64,000 nt of DNA from Achromobacter xylosoxidans A8 (lineage in GTDB: Bacteria; Pseudomonadota; Gammaproteobacteria; Burkholderiales; Burkholderiaceae_B), in assembly GCF_000165835.1 (NCBI RefSeq), contig NC_014640.1, forward strand, positions 5,828,001 through 5,892,000, read 5' to 3'. The position numbers and the translations under genes are program-made. Below, piece after piece: positions 27,687 to 36,496 of this stretch. The notes under the pieces were generated by a model. It searched no databases and was not told the DNA's origin. It was given only the letters and a program-made list of their open reading frames with translations. The number at the start of each line of letters is the position of its first letter. The stretch's first letter is position 1.

Positions 27687-28433
27687 TCACTCGTTGCCGG
27701 CGGCCATGTCCCATACCTTCTGGGCGATGGGGTTCTTCTGTTCCTCGATGATGTGGGCCATCAGGCCCACCGAGCGGCCTATCATCGTCAGCGCCTTGCC
27801 CAGTTCCGGTGTCAGGCCCATGTCCAGCACGATGGCGCCCTTGGCCCCGGTGGCGTTCAACGGAATCTTGCGGCCCGACTGCCGGGCGGCCGCCGCGGCC
27901 AACTCCACGGCAAAGCGCGAATAGTTGCCGTAGTAGCCGCAGTCCCGGGCGATCTCGAACATCTTTTCGCAACGGGGATCGCCGTCCACGTGTATCGGAT
28001 GCCCCACGCCAGGAATCTTGCGCTTGGCCGCTTTGTTGGCCTTGACGCATTCCTCGGCATACTGGCGCAGTTCCCCGTCCGTGTAGCTGTCCTGTGGGGG
28101 CAAGGCGTCGCGCAGGAAGCGCGCGGCGTATTCGATCACGCCCAGGAAACGGCTGCCGGCGCCCAGCAGTCCCGCCGCCAGGGCGCCCTGCATGGCCTCG
28201 GGCGCGCCATGCAGGGTCAGCCGCGCCGACAAGGCGCTGGGCGTGAGGCCATGATCGGTCGCGCTCACCAGGAACAGGTTGAGCATGGTCTTGAGCTGGG
28301 GCGTGGGGAACTCGCCCAGCAGCTCCAAGGCCAGAACGTCGATAAAGTCGCGCTTGAAGAGGTCCTGCACCAGGTCATGGCCACGCACCAGGATGGTATG
28401 GGCGTCGCCGCCGCCGATCTTGCTGTCGAACAT
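27687..28433 (-). CDS. Citrate synthase-superfamily protein, citryl-CoA lyase-like
   Basis: 248 residues, about half the length of citrate synthase and similar to stand-alone citryl-CoA lyase (the C-terminal module of ATP-citrate lyase). Catalytic landmarks: LHGAPEAMQGALAAGLLG (first His), VGHPIHVDGDPRCEKM (second His) and GRSVGLMAHIIEEQKNP (CoA/substrate region). Known chemistry of the family: cleavage or formation of citryl-CoA-type thioesters to acetyl-CoA plus a 2-oxo acid. Start ATG 28433 with GGAG 8 bases upstream. It lies 67 bp downstream of an NDP-forming acyl-CoA synthetase gene, which could supply its CoA-ester substrate. True substrate (citryl, citramalyl or other branched hydroxyacyl-CoA) unknown. 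Confidence 0.8.
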   Translation of the reverse strand: MFDSKIGGGDAHTILVRGHDLVQDLFKRDFIDVLALELLGEFPTPQLKTMLNLFLVSATDHGLTPSALSARLTLHGAPEAMQGALAAGLLGAGSRFLGVIEYAARFLRDALPPQDSYTDGELRQYAEECVKANKAAKRKIPGVGHPIHVDGDPRCEKMFEIARDCGYYGNYSRFAVELAAAAARQSGRKIPLNATGAKGAIVLDMGLTPELGKALTMIGRSVGLMAHIIEEQKNPIAQKVWDMAAGNE

Positions 28434-28500
28434 CTGAAATCTCCGTATTTTTTTGGGGGCAGCGGCCTCCAGGATGGAGGACGGCCGCTGCACCGGTTCG

Positions 28501-30636
28501 CTATTCGATGACCGCGTCCAGGGCCACCACGCCCTGGCCCTGGTTCAGCACCACCAGCGGGTTGACCTCCAGCGATTGCACGCCATCGCCCAGGGCGGTG
28601 AACAATGCCGCGATGCGCTGCACGGCATCCACCAGAGCCGCCTTGTCCCGCGCCGGCAGGCCGCGATGGCTGGCCAGGCGGCGCGCGATGCGCGTCTGAT
28701 CCAGCGCCTGCTCGATCTGCGCGCGGTTCGCGGGCAAGTGGCAGCGCGCCACGTCGGCGTCGACCTCCACCCACACGCCGCCCGCGCCCACGCTCAGCAC
28801 CGGGCCGAAGACCTCGTCGCGATGCAGGCCCACCAGCATTTCAACGCCGTCCACCACCATTTCCGACACCAGCACGCCGCGGATGGCGGCGGCCGGCACC
28901 TGATGCCGCGCCGCGTTCGCGAGGATGCGTTCGAAAGCCTCGCGCACCTCGGCCTCATCGCGCAGCCGCAGCTGCACACCACCGATTTCGCTCTTGTGCA
29001 ACACGCCGTCAGCCACCAGCTTGAGCGCCACGGGAAAGCCGATGGCGCGCGCCGCCGCTGCCGCCGCTTCAGCGGAAGCAGCCTGGGATTCCCTAGGCGA
29101 ACGCACGCCATACTGCGCCAGCAGCGCCTTGGCCTGCGCTTCGTTGCAGGGCAGTTGAACGGCAGGCGCAGCTGCCGGCAAACCCGCGGGCGGAACGTCC
29201 TGAACCTCTTCCACAGATTGTTCCGCATATCCGCTGACGCGCTTGAGCGCCTGCATGGCATTGCGCAGGCTGTAGACGGGCGCGAAGCCTTCCTGGATCA
29301 ACAGATCGTGGGCCGGTCCGCGGCGGCTGCTCATCCAGACGGGCACGAAAGCCTTGGCCCCGCCCCGCGCCACGGCCAGCATGTTGCGCACCAGTCCTTC
29401 GGTGCTGGCCGAATAGTTGGAAGTGATGGGATAGAGCACGGCATCGACGCCCGGATCGGCGAACAATGGCGCCAGGCAGCGCCGGGCCAGCTCCGGATCG
29501 GTCAGCGCCTTGGTGGTCAGGTCCACGGGATTGGTCAGCGCCGCGTAGGCAGGCGCATGCCGCGCCATCTCTGCCACCGTTGCGTCCGCCAGCACGGCCA
29601 TGGCCAGACCGGCTTCGCCCACCTTGTCGGCCGACAGCACGCCCGCGCCGCCCGACGACGAATACACGCAGATATTGCGCAAGCTGCGCACGCCCACGCG
29701 CGATATCAGGCTGGCTACGTCCAGCAGCTCATCCAGGTCTTCCACGCGGATGACGCCGTACTGCGAGAACACCGCATCGTTGACGGCATCCTCTCCGGCC
29801 AGCGAGGCGGTGTGCGACTGCGCCGCCTTCTTGCCAAAATCCGAGCGGCCGATCTTCAGCGCGATCAGCGGCTTGCCCGCGCGGCGGGCGGCGGCCGCCG
29901 CCGCGATGAAGCGCGGGCCGCTGCGGATGCCTTCCATCACGGTGCAGATCAGGTCGGTGCCGGGATCATGCGCCAGCCAGTTGATGAAATCCGCGCTGTC
30001 CAGGTCCAGTTCGTTGCCGGTGGAGAACCAGCGCGAGAAGCACACGCCGCGTTCGTTGCCCTGCATCAGCGAACGGCCCAGGCCGCCGCCCTGCGTCACC
30101 AGGCCGATGCGCGAAAGCTTGCCGGTCCTGCCGTCGTTGCGGAATTCAGTGGAAAAGGTCAGTCCCAGGCGCGGCGCCAGCATGGTCATGCCCGCGCAGT
30201 TGGGGCCATACAGGCGCATGCCGCTGCGCTGGGCCAGTGCCAGCATCTCGGCCTCGACCGAGCGTCCCGCCTCGCCCAGTTCGGCAAAGCCGCCCGTGAA
30301 CACGATGGCGTAGCGCACGCCTTTCTCGGCGCAAGCGCGCAGCGTGGCGACGGCGGATTCCGCCGGCACCAGCAACAAAGCCACATCGATGCCATGGACC
30401 GGCACCGCGTCCACGCTGGCATGCAAGGGCTTGCCGAAAAGCTCGCCGCCCTTGGGGTTGACCAGATGCACCTCGCCGTCGAAATCCGAATGCTCCAACA
30501 CGTTGACCACGGTGGTGTGGCCGAGTGTGCCCGGCTTGCTGGAAGCGCCCACGATCATGACCGACCGCGGCCGCGTCAATTCCACCAGATCGTCGAAGCT
30601 GACCTTGGGATCGAACTGGGAAGGACTCGCGCTCAT
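28501..30636 (-). CDS. NDP-forming acyl-CoA synthetase (fused alpha-beta, acetate-CoA ligase family)
   Basis: 711 residues. Domain order: CoA-binding Rossmann domain (RPRSVMIVGASSKPGTLGH, residues ~22-40), two succinyl-CoA-ligase-like domains with GPNCAGM and the phospho-histidine segment SHTASLAGED near 265, and a C-terminal ATP-grasp domain (GFPVALKLVADGVLHKSEIGG near 525, LEVNPLVVL near the end). The family makes acyl-CoA from a carboxylate, CoA and ATP, giving ADP and phosphate. Start ATG 30636 with GGAGG; overlaps the MaoC stop (ATGA). Together with the citryl-CoA-lyase-like gene it resembles a two-protein ATP-citrate-lyase layout, though this synthetase is the acetate-CoA-ligase type rather than the succinyl-CoA-synthetase type. 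Confidence 0.88.
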   Translation of the reverse strand: MSASPSQFDPKVSFDDLVELTRPRSVMIVGASSKPGTLGHTTVVNVLEHSDFDGEVHLVNPKGGELFGKPLHASVDAVPVHGIDVALLLVPAESAVATLRACAEKGVRYAIVFTGGFAELGEAGRSVEAEMLALAQRSGMRLYGPNCAGMTMLAPRLGLTFSTEFRNDGRTGKLSRIGLVTQGGGLGRSLMQGNERGVCFSRWFSTGNELDLDSADFINWLAHDPGTDLICTVMEGIRSGPRFIAAAAAARRAGKPLIALKIGRSDFGKKAAQSHTASLAGEDAVNDAVFSQYGVIRVEDLDELLDVASLISRVGVRSLRNICVYSSSGGAGVLSADKVGEAGLAMAVLADATVAEMARHAPAYAALTNPVDLTTKALTDPELARRCLAPLFADPGVDAVLYPITSNYSASTEGLVRNMLAVARGGAKAFVPVWMSSRRGPAHDLLIQEGFAPVYSLRNAMQALKRVSGYAEQSVEEVQDVPPAGLPAAAPAVQLPCNEAQAKALLAQYGVRSPRESQAASAEAAAAAARAIGFPVALKLVADGVLHKSEIGGVQLRLRDEAEVREAFERILANAARHQVPAAAIRGVLVSEMVVDGVEMLVGLHRDEVFGPVLSVGAGGVWVEVDADVARCHLPANRAQIEQALDQTRIARRLASHRGLPARDKAALVDAVQRIAALFTALGDGVQSLEVNPLVVLNQGQGVVALDAVIE

Positions 30637-31130
30637 GCGGCCTCCGGTCGGCATTTCATCAAGGTGGTCCATTCGGATTCCACCACGGTCTCGCCGTTCT
30701 GGTTCTTCACCGTGCGCAGCATGGTGACACGTCCCGTTCCGGGGCGCTTCTGCGACAGCGTCTTCTCGCCTATGCTCAGCTCGACATGAATGGTGTCGCC
30801 GATGAGCACAGGCTTGCGCCATTGGCAGCGCAGTTCAGTCAGCGCCAGCCGGGTGCCGTCCATCAGGCGGTATACCGGCATGCGAGTGGTCAGGCCCGAG
30901 GCGATGGCCAGGGTCAGCATGCCGTGCGCGGCGCGCTGGCCGAAGGGATGGCCGGCGGCGAACACCGCGTCCGTGTGCAGGGCGTTGTAGTCGCCGGACA
31001 GCCCGGCGAACTGCACCACGTCGGCCTCGGTGACCGTGCGGCGCGGGCTCTCCCAGGATTGCCCGGACACCAGGTCCTCGAAGTACAGGCGCCGGCCCAG
31101 GTGTTCGTCCAGATCGAATGGCGTGCTCAT
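30633..31130 (-). CDS. MaoC-family enoyl-CoA hydratase/dehydratase
   Basis: 165 residues, single hot-dog fold. Hydratase-2-like motif FAGLSGDYNALHTDAVFA near residues 41-58 supplies the catalytic Asp and His (the usual N-P-L-H is N-A-L-H here), followed by FGQRAAHGMLTLAIASGL. Likely adds water to an enoyl-CoA in the catabolic route. ATG overlaps the stop of the SDR gene and its own stop overlaps the synthetase start, so the three are translationally coupled. Confidence 0.88.
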   Translation of the reverse strand: MSTPFDLDEHLGRRLYFEDLVSGQSWESPRRTVTEADVVQFAGLSGDYNALHTDAVFAAGHPFGQRAAHGMLTLAIASGLTTRMPVYRLMDGTRLALTELRCQWRKPVLIGDTIHVELSIGEKTLSQKRPGTGRVTMLRTVKNQNGETVVESEWTTLMKCRPEAA

Positions 31131-31876
31131 GCGTAGCGCCCTCCCGTCACGTGCACGGTTTCGCCCGTGGTGAAACCCGCCAGGCGCGACGCAAGGAAGG
31201 CCACCGTAGCGGCCACGTCGGCCGGATCCCCAAGACGGCCGACCGGCGTGTTGGTCTTGGCGCGTTCGGTCAGGTCTTCATAGTCGGGGCGCTTCTGCAT
31301 GCGCGGGGTCGAGATGACGCCGGGAGCGACCGCATTGGCGGTGATGCCGAACTTGCCGGACTCCAGCGCCAGCGAACGGGTGAAGCCGATCAGCCCGGCC
31401 TTGGCGGCCGAATAATTGGTCTGCCCCGGATTGCCCAGATGGGCGCGCGAGGCGATGTTGATGACACGGCCGAAGCGCTGCTCCATCATCAGCGGCAGCA
31501 CGGCGCGCGAGCAATGGAAAGCGCCCAGCAGCGTCACGTCCAGCACCGCGTGCCAATCTTCCTCGGACATCTTGGTCAGATAGCGGTCGCGCGCGAAGCC
31601 CGCGTTGTTGACCAGAATGTCCACTTTCTGCCAACGCTGCGCCGCCTGCTGCACGGCGCTGCCTACCTCGTCCTTGTTGGTCACGTCGGCGCGCACGCCC
31701 AGCACCTGCCCGCCCAGGGCCGACAGTTCCTTGCAGGCCGATTCGATCGCCTCTTCATTGGCGTCGCACACCACCACATTGCAGCCTTCCTGCACGAAGC
31801 GCCTGGCCATTGCCATGCCCAAGGTGCCCGCGCCGCCCGTGATGAAAGCGGTGCAACCCTTCAATTCCAGATCCAT
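31127..31876 (-). CDS. Short-chain dehydrogenase/reductase (3-hydroxyacyl-CoA type probable)
   Basis: 249 residues, classical SDR: cofactor motif TGGAGTLG (13-20), NNAG (90-93), catalytic Ser143, Tyr155 and Lys159 (YSAAK), and PGVISTPRM. Asp 38 after the second strand (VVVCDAN) favours NAD(H). FabG-like context with a MaoC hydratase suggests oxidation of a 3-hydroxyacyl-CoA. I chose ATG 31876; a TTG at 31900 with AGGA upstream would add eight residues and cannot be excluded. Confidence 0.9.
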   Translation of the reverse strand: MDLELKGCTAFITGGAGTLGMAMARRFVQEGCNVVVCDANEEAIESACKELSALGGQVLGVRADVTNKDEVGSAVQQAAQRWQKVDILVNNAGFARDRYLTKMSEEDWHAVLDVTLLGAFHCSRAVLPLMMEQRFGRVINIASRAHLGNPGQTNYSAAKAGLIGFTRSLALESGKFGITANAVAPGVISTPRMQKRPDYEDLTERAKTNTPVGRLGDPADVAATVAFLASRLAGFTTGETVHVTGGRYA

Positions 31877-31936
31877 GATGCCATTCCATTCAAGTTTCAA
31901 TGTTCCTGCCGCGCCTGGCCCGACCGGGCCCGGCGT

Positions 31937-32902
31937 TCAATCGACCTGCAAGCGCGCCTGTTCCACCAAGGCCTTGGCGCCCGCCCGTTCCTTGGCCCAG
32001 AACGCCGCGAAGGCTTCCGGCGTGCTGCCCACCAGCGGCGTGTAGATGCGCGCAAAGCGCTCCCGGACCTCGGGCATCTGCAAGGTTTCGCGCAACGCGC
32101 CTGAGAACTTGTCGACGATGGGCTGGGGCGTGCCGGCGGGCATGACCACGGCCTGCCAGGTCGTCACCTTGAAGCCCGGCACCCCGGATTCGGCCACCGT
32201 GGGCACGTCGGGCATGTCGGACACGCGCTGGTCGCCGCTGACCGCAAGCGCGCGCAACGCGCCTTCCTTGATGAAGGGCGCAGTGGTGGAACGGCTGTCC
32301 ACCATGAAGGACAGACGCCCGGCGATCAGGTCCTGCAAGGCCGGGGCGCTACCCTTGTAGGGCACGTGCGTCATCGGCGCGTTCAGGGCCAGCGACAGCG
32401 CGGCGCCGGCAACGTGCATGGAACTTCCATGTCCGGCGGAGCCGTACGAAAGGCCTGCGTCGGGCTTCTTCGCCGCCTGCACCAGGTCCTGCATGGTCTG
32501 GAACGGCGAAGACTTGGGTACCACCACCACCAGCGGCGAATCGGTCAATTGCGTGACCGGCACGAACGCCTTGCCCGGATCGACCTGCACACCCTTGTAG
32601 AGATAGGTGTTGATGGCCAGCGGTCCGACGTTGGCCCACAGCGCCGTGTAGCCGTCGGGGTCGGCCGTGGCCACGGCCTGGTTGGCGATATTGCCGTTGG
32701 CCCCTGGCTTGTAGATCGGCACGATGGGCTGCCCCAGCTTTTTCGACAGCTCGTCCTGCACCATCTTGAAAGCGATGTCCGAAGCGCCCCCGGGCGCGAA
32801 GCCGATGACCATGCGGATGGGCCGGTCGGGCCATTCCGCGTGCGCGCCCGCCGCCAGCACGCAGGCGGCCAGGCCCGAGGCCAGTTTGACGATGAACTTC
32901 AT
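31937..32902 (-). CDS. Bug-family periplasmic solute receptor (tripartite tricarboxylate transporter type)
   Basis: 321 residues with a signal peptide cut after GAHA (about residue 22), then the Bug hallmark WPDRPIRMVIGFAPGGASD. Ligand-loop and hinge segments YGSAGHGSS, THVPYKGSAPALQDLIAGRL and ESGVPGFKVTTW are clear. These proteins bind carboxylates or aromatics for TctAB-type transporters, but no membrane subunits are encoded in this window. ATG 32902 has AGGAG upstream. It is a close paralogue of the Bug gene at 37783-38754, and both lie behind the same type of operator, so the pair probably reports or imports related substrates of this pathway. Confidence 0.93.
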   Translation of the reverse strand: MKFIVKLASGLAACVLAAGAHAEWPDRPIRMVIGFAPGGASDIAFKMVQDELSKKLGQPIVPIYKPGANGNIANQAVATADPDGYTALWANVGPLAINTYLYKGVQVDPGKAFVPVTQLTDSPLVVVVPKSSPFQTMQDLVQAAKKPDAGLSYGSAGHGSSMHVAGAALSLALNAPMTHVPYKGSAPALQDLIAGRLSFMVDSRSTTAPFIKEGALRALAVSGDQRVSDMPDVPTVAESGVPGFKVTTWQAVVMPAGTPQPIVDKFSGALRETLQMPEVRERFARIYTPLVGSTPEAFAAFWAKERAGAKALVEQARLQVD

Positions 32903-32924
32903 GTTGTCTCTCCTGGGCGACACG

Positions 32925-34388
32925 CTAGATGGTGGTGTCGTACTTGACGTTCTTGAGCTGTGTGTTTTCGTAGATGGCTTCCAGCCCGCGCTCCTTGCCG
33001 ATGCCGGACTGCTTGTAGCCACCGAAGGGCGCGTCGAACGAGGTGCGCAGGCCCGTGTTGATGGCCACGCTGCCTGATTGCAGGCCGCGCGCCATGCGCA
33101 GGGCGCGGCCGCCGTCGCGTGTGTACAGCACCGCGGCCAGGCCGTAGCGCGTGTCGTTGGCGATGCGCAAGGCGTCGGCCTCGTCGCGGAAGCCGATGAG
33201 GGATTGCACCGGGCCGAAGATCTCGTCCTGCGCGCTTTGCATGCGTGCATGGGAGTTCAGCAGCAGCGTGGGCGACACGAAATAGCCCTTGGCCGTGTCG
33301 CCTTCCAGCTTCATGGTCCCGTAGTGCGCCGGCAGCGCGCCCTCTTCTTGCGCCAGCGCTACGTACTTTTCTACACGTTGCTTCTGGGCCGCGCTGACCA
33401 GCGGCCCCATCTCGGTGGCCGGGTCGGCGGGCGAGCCGATGCGCACGGCGTCCAGGCGTTGCGTCAATAGGCCCAGGAATTCCTCGCGCACGGATTCCTG
33501 CACCAGCAGACGGGTGCAGGCGATGCACACCTGGCCGGAGTTCTTGATGATGTCGCCCGCCGCCACGGCCGCGGCCTGGTCCAGTGGCGCGTCCTCGAAA
33601 ACGATCAGCGGCGACTTGCCGCCCAATTCCAGCGTGACCCGCTTCACGTCCGCGGCGCCTGCCGCCAGAATGCGCGCGCCCGTCACGGTGCCGCCGGTGA
33701 ACGACACCCGCGACACCAGCGGATGGGTGACCAGCCGTTCGCCCACCGTGGCGCCCGGGCCGTTGACCACGTTGACCACGCCCGGCGGAAAGCCGGCTTC
33801 CTCGAACAGGCGCGCCAGCGCCATGGTGGACAGCGGCGTCACCTCCGAGGGTTTGAGGATCACCGTATTGCCCGCGGCCAGCGCCGGACCAAGCTTGTTG
33901 ACGGTAAGCGTCATCGGATAATTCCACGGCATGATGAGCGCGCATACGCCCAGCGGCTCGCGTATCGTGAAATTGAGCACATCGATGTTGCCCACGGGTA
34001 TGGTCTCGCCGCGCAGGGCCGGAATGATGCCTGCGAAGTACTCCAGCGATGCCGGCATGCCCTTGAGCGAATCCAGCGAATGGGTAATGGGCTTGCCCAC
34101 GTTCAGCGTTTCGATCCAGGCGAGCTTCTCGCGGTCGCGCTCGAACAACTCGGCCAGGCGCCGCAGCAGCTTGCCGCGCTGGGCTGGGGTGGTCTTGCGC
34201 CAATGCGTCTCGAAGGCGGTGTGCGCGGCCTGCACGGCGGCGTCGACGTCGGCGGCCGAGGCTTCATGCACATGGGCAAGCACCTGCGCCGTGGCCGGAT
34301 TGAAGGTCTCGAACGTGCGGCCTTCGGCGCCTGCGCGCCAGCTTTCCCCGATCAACAGTTCGTAGGGGTGGGAATCTATGACATCCAT
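32925..34388 (-). CDS. NAD(P)-dependent aldehyde dehydrogenase
   Basis: 487 residues, full-length ALDH superfamily member. Landmarks: PWNYPMTLTVNKLGPALAAG (Asn156), KPSE (Lys179), SFTGGT (229-234), LELGGKSP with general base Glu254, and GQVCIACTR with nucleophile Cys288; EIFGPVQSLIGF and the C-terminal PFGGYKQSGIGKE complete it. Oxidises an aldehyde to the carboxylate, most simply the product of the adjacent Fe-dependent alcohol dehydrogenase. ATG 34388 with AAGGAG upstream, 11 bp after the dehydrogenase stop. Confidence 0.93.
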   Translation of the reverse strand: MDVIDSHPYELLIGESWRAGAEGRTFETFNPATAQVLAHVHEASAADVDAAVQAAHTAFETHWRKTTPAQRGKLLRRLAELFERDREKLAWIETLNVGKPITHSLDSLKGMPASLEYFAGIIPALRGETIPVGNIDVLNFTIREPLGVCALIMPWNYPMTLTVNKLGPALAAGNTVILKPSEVTPLSTMALARLFEEAGFPPGVVNVVNGPGATVGERLVTHPLVSRVSFTGGTVTGARILAAGAADVKRVTLELGGKSPLIVFEDAPLDQAAAVAAGDIIKNSGQVCIACTRLLVQESVREEFLGLLTQRLDAVRIGSPADPATEMGPLVSAAQKQRVEKYVALAQEEGALPAHYGTMKLEGDTAKGYFVSPTLLLNSHARMQSAQDEIFGPVQSLIGFRDEADALRIANDTRYGLAAVLYTRDGGRALRMARGLQSGSVAINTGLRTSFDAPFGGYKQSGIGKERGLEAIYENTQLKNVKYDTTI

Positions 34389-34399
34389 GCGGGCGCTCC

Positions 34400-35593
34400 T
34401 TACGCGGCCATTTGCAGGTATAGGGATTGGATTTCTTCGTGCGCGAGTACGCGCGGATTGATGGGCATGGAGGCGCTCAGCATGGCCTGGCTGGCAAGCT
34501 GCGCGGCGTCCTGCGCCGACAGCGCCAATCCGGCGAAGCGCAGGGGAATGCCCGCCAGCCGCGCCAGCGACTCGACCGCCTCGATCAGGGCCGTGGCGTC
34601 CTGTTGTTCGTCTTCGCTGGCGGCTATGCCCAGGGCGCGTGCGGCCTCGGCGTAAGGTGTGGCGGCGGTCTGCGCCGTGTGGCGCGCCACCACGCTGAAG
34701 ATCGGGCCCAGCACTTCCGCATGCGCCATATGGACCCGCGATTCCAGCGGCGTGCACATGGCATGCACCGCGTCCACCTTGCTCATGCCGATGGCGAGGC
34801 CCGCCATGTAGGCGCCCATCTGCATGTCGGCGCGCGCACGCAGGCTGTCCGGCGCGCGCAGCACGTCGGGCAGCGCCCGCATGCACAGGCGCAAGGCCTG
34901 CAAGGCCATGGCCTTGCCGACCGGGGAAGGATCGGTGTTGATCCACGCGCCCAGCGCATGCAGCACCGCGTCGAAGCCGCCTTGCGCGGTGGGGCGCAGC
35001 GGCAGGCTGAGCGTCAGATCGGGCTGCAACGCCACCAGCGACGGGCGTGCGCGCAGTGAACGGTACAGGCGCTTGCGGCCGTCGTCGCCCTGGATCAGCG
35101 CGGCCGAGCTGCTTTCGCTTCCGGTGCCCGAGGTCGTGGGCACGGCGATGAAGAGCGGATCAGTGCCTTCGACGGCGGAGTTCAGCCAGGCCTGTCCGCG
35201 CGGCGTCGCCAATTCGTCGGCTTCCAGTCCGCCAGCCAGACAGGCGTAAACCGCTTTGGCCACGTCGATGGCGCTGCCGCCGCCGACGGCCAGGATACTG
35301 GCGCAGTCCAGGTCGTGCGCCGTACCCAGCGCCGCCCGCACCTGCGCGATGGCGGGGTTAGGCACCACGCCGTCATAGACATGCCATTGCAGTCCCGGCA
35401 CGGCCGCAAGCGCCGCCTCAACGGCAGGCCCCAGCGCCCCCCAGGTGCCGGCGTCGGTCACCACCAGCGGCAGGCGCAGGCGCGGGCCGGCAGCGGCGAG
35501 CGTTCTGGCCAGGGCGTCCGCGCCCCAGTGACAAACGCCCGGCCAAGCCATCACGCCCTGGGCCTGAAGCGCACAATCTTGCTGACCGCTCAC
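34400..35593 (-). CDS. Group III iron-containing alcohol dehydrogenase / maleylacetate reductase-like
   Basis: 397 residues. Dinucleotide motif GGGSAIDVAK near residue 105, PTTSGTGSE near 150, and metal ligands in GFDAVLHALGAWI (Asp, His), VDAVHAM (His) and VHMAHAEVLGP (His). Known activities of the family: NAD(P)-linked alcohol oxidation, aldehyde reduction, or maleylacetate reduction. I place the start at GTG 35593 because AGGAGG lies 5 bases upstream; an in-frame ATG at 35614 has no ribosome site and would abut the operator. First gene of the leftward seven-gene operon. Confidence 0.87.
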   Translation of the reverse strand: MSGQQDCALQAQGVMAWPGVCHWGADALARTLAAAGPRLRLPLVVTDAGTWGALGPAVEAALAAVPGLQWHVYDGVVPNPAIAQVRAALGTAHDLDCASILAVGGGSAIDVAKAVYACLAGGLEADELATPRGQAWLNSAVEGTDPLFIAVPTTSGTGSESSSAALIQGDDGRKRLYRSLRARPSLVALQPDLTLSLPLRPTAQGGFDAVLHALGAWINTDPSPVGKAMALQALRLCMRALPDVLRAPDSLRARADMQMGAYMAGLAIGMSKVDAVHAMCTPLESRVHMAHAEVLGPIFSVVARHTAQTAATPYAEAARALGIAASEDEQQDATALIEAVESLARLAGIPLRFAGLALSAQDAAQLASQAMLSASMPINPRVLAHEEIQSLYLQMAA

Positions 35594-35614
35594 ATCGTCC
35601 TCCTGATCTTGCAT

Positions 35615-35651
35615 AATTTGCTATGCGAATTTATAATTCATTTAGTGAATT
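35615..35651. promoter_or_regulatory. IclR-type double operator, site 1
   Basis: The 37-bp site has the layout AATTT-N7-GAATT-N3-AATTC-N7-GAATT, i.e. two 17-bp palindromes offset by 20 bp. It occupies the divergent promoter between the Fe-alcohol dehydrogenase operon and iclR. The same layout and spacing recur at 37674-37710; the right-hand 26 bp of the two sites are identical at 21 positions. Confidence 0.75.
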
Positions 35652-35674
35652 GATAATAGAAAAGGAGCTTGTCC

Positions 35675-36496
35675 ATGTCAAGAGCCTCATCCCGCACGCC
35701 CGCCAACGACGCAGTTGAAGACTCCGCCGAACCCGACCGCCAGTTCGTCACCGCGCTGGCCCGCGGGCTCGACATCCTGCGTTGCTTCAGCGCGGAACGG
35801 CGCATGTTGGGCACGACGGAACTGGCACATCTGACCGGCCTGGCCCAACCCACGGTCTGGCGGCTGTGCCATACCCTGCAAAAGACGGGATTCCTGACCG
35901 CCGTGCCGGGCAAGGACAAGCTGCAATTGGGCATCGCCGCCATCGCGCTGGGCGGCGCCGCGCTGGCGGGACAGGAAGCGCTGGACGTCATACGGCCGCT
36001 GCTGCAATCCCTGGCCGACCGCTACCAGGTGGCGGTGGCCCTGGGCCGGCGCGACGGCGACAGCATCGTCTACCTGCTGCGCTGCCAAGGGAACTCGCCG
36101 CTGCTGATGAACCTGCGCGTGGGTTCGCGCATTCCGCTGTTCCATAGCGCGATCGGCTGGGCCTACCTGGCCTGCTGCTCGCCCGAGGAACGCGAGACCC
36201 TGCTCCAGGAAGCCCGCGCATCCGGCAAGGCCGGCGACGCCGCGGAACAACAAGCCATCGCCGAAGCCATCGCCCTGTATGCGGAGCGCGGCTTCGTCTA
36301 TCACGAGCGCCCCGCCTACCAGATCAATACGGTGGCCGCCGCCATCGAATTGCCCGCCGGCGAACGCTACGTGGTCAGCTGCGGCGGCCCTGCGGCGCTG
36401 CTGCCGCGATCGCTGATGCTCGACGAGGCGGGCCCCACGCTGCAGCGGCTGGCAGGCGAGTTGCAGCCCATCTTGCTGATGGGGAGGCACGTGTGA
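35675..36496 (+). CDS. IclR-family transcriptional regulator
   Basis: 273 residues. Winged helix at about 25-85 (ALARGLDILRCFSAER, TELAHLTGLAQPTVWRLCHT) and a GAF-like effector domain (VGSRIPLFHSAIGWAYL near 150, then a YQINTVAAAIELP segment). Start ATG 35675 with AAAGGAG 7 bases upstream. Its gene is divergent from the catabolic operon, with the double operator between them. Likely autoregulates and controls the eleven clustered genes, with a pathway intermediate as effector (inference). Confidence 0.92.
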   Translation: MSRASSRTPANDAVEDSAEPDRQFVTALARGLDILRCFSAERRMLGTTELAHLTGLAQPTVWRLCHTLQKTGFLTAVPGKDKLQLGIAAIALGGAALAGQEALDVIRPLLQSLADRYQVAVALGRRDGDSIVYLLRCQGNSPLLMNLRVGSRIPLFHSAIGWAYLACCSPEERETLLQEARASGKAGDAAEQQAIAEAIALYAERGFVYHERPAYQINTVAAAIELPAGERYVVSCGGPAALLPRSLMLDEAGPTLQRLAGELQPILLMGRHV

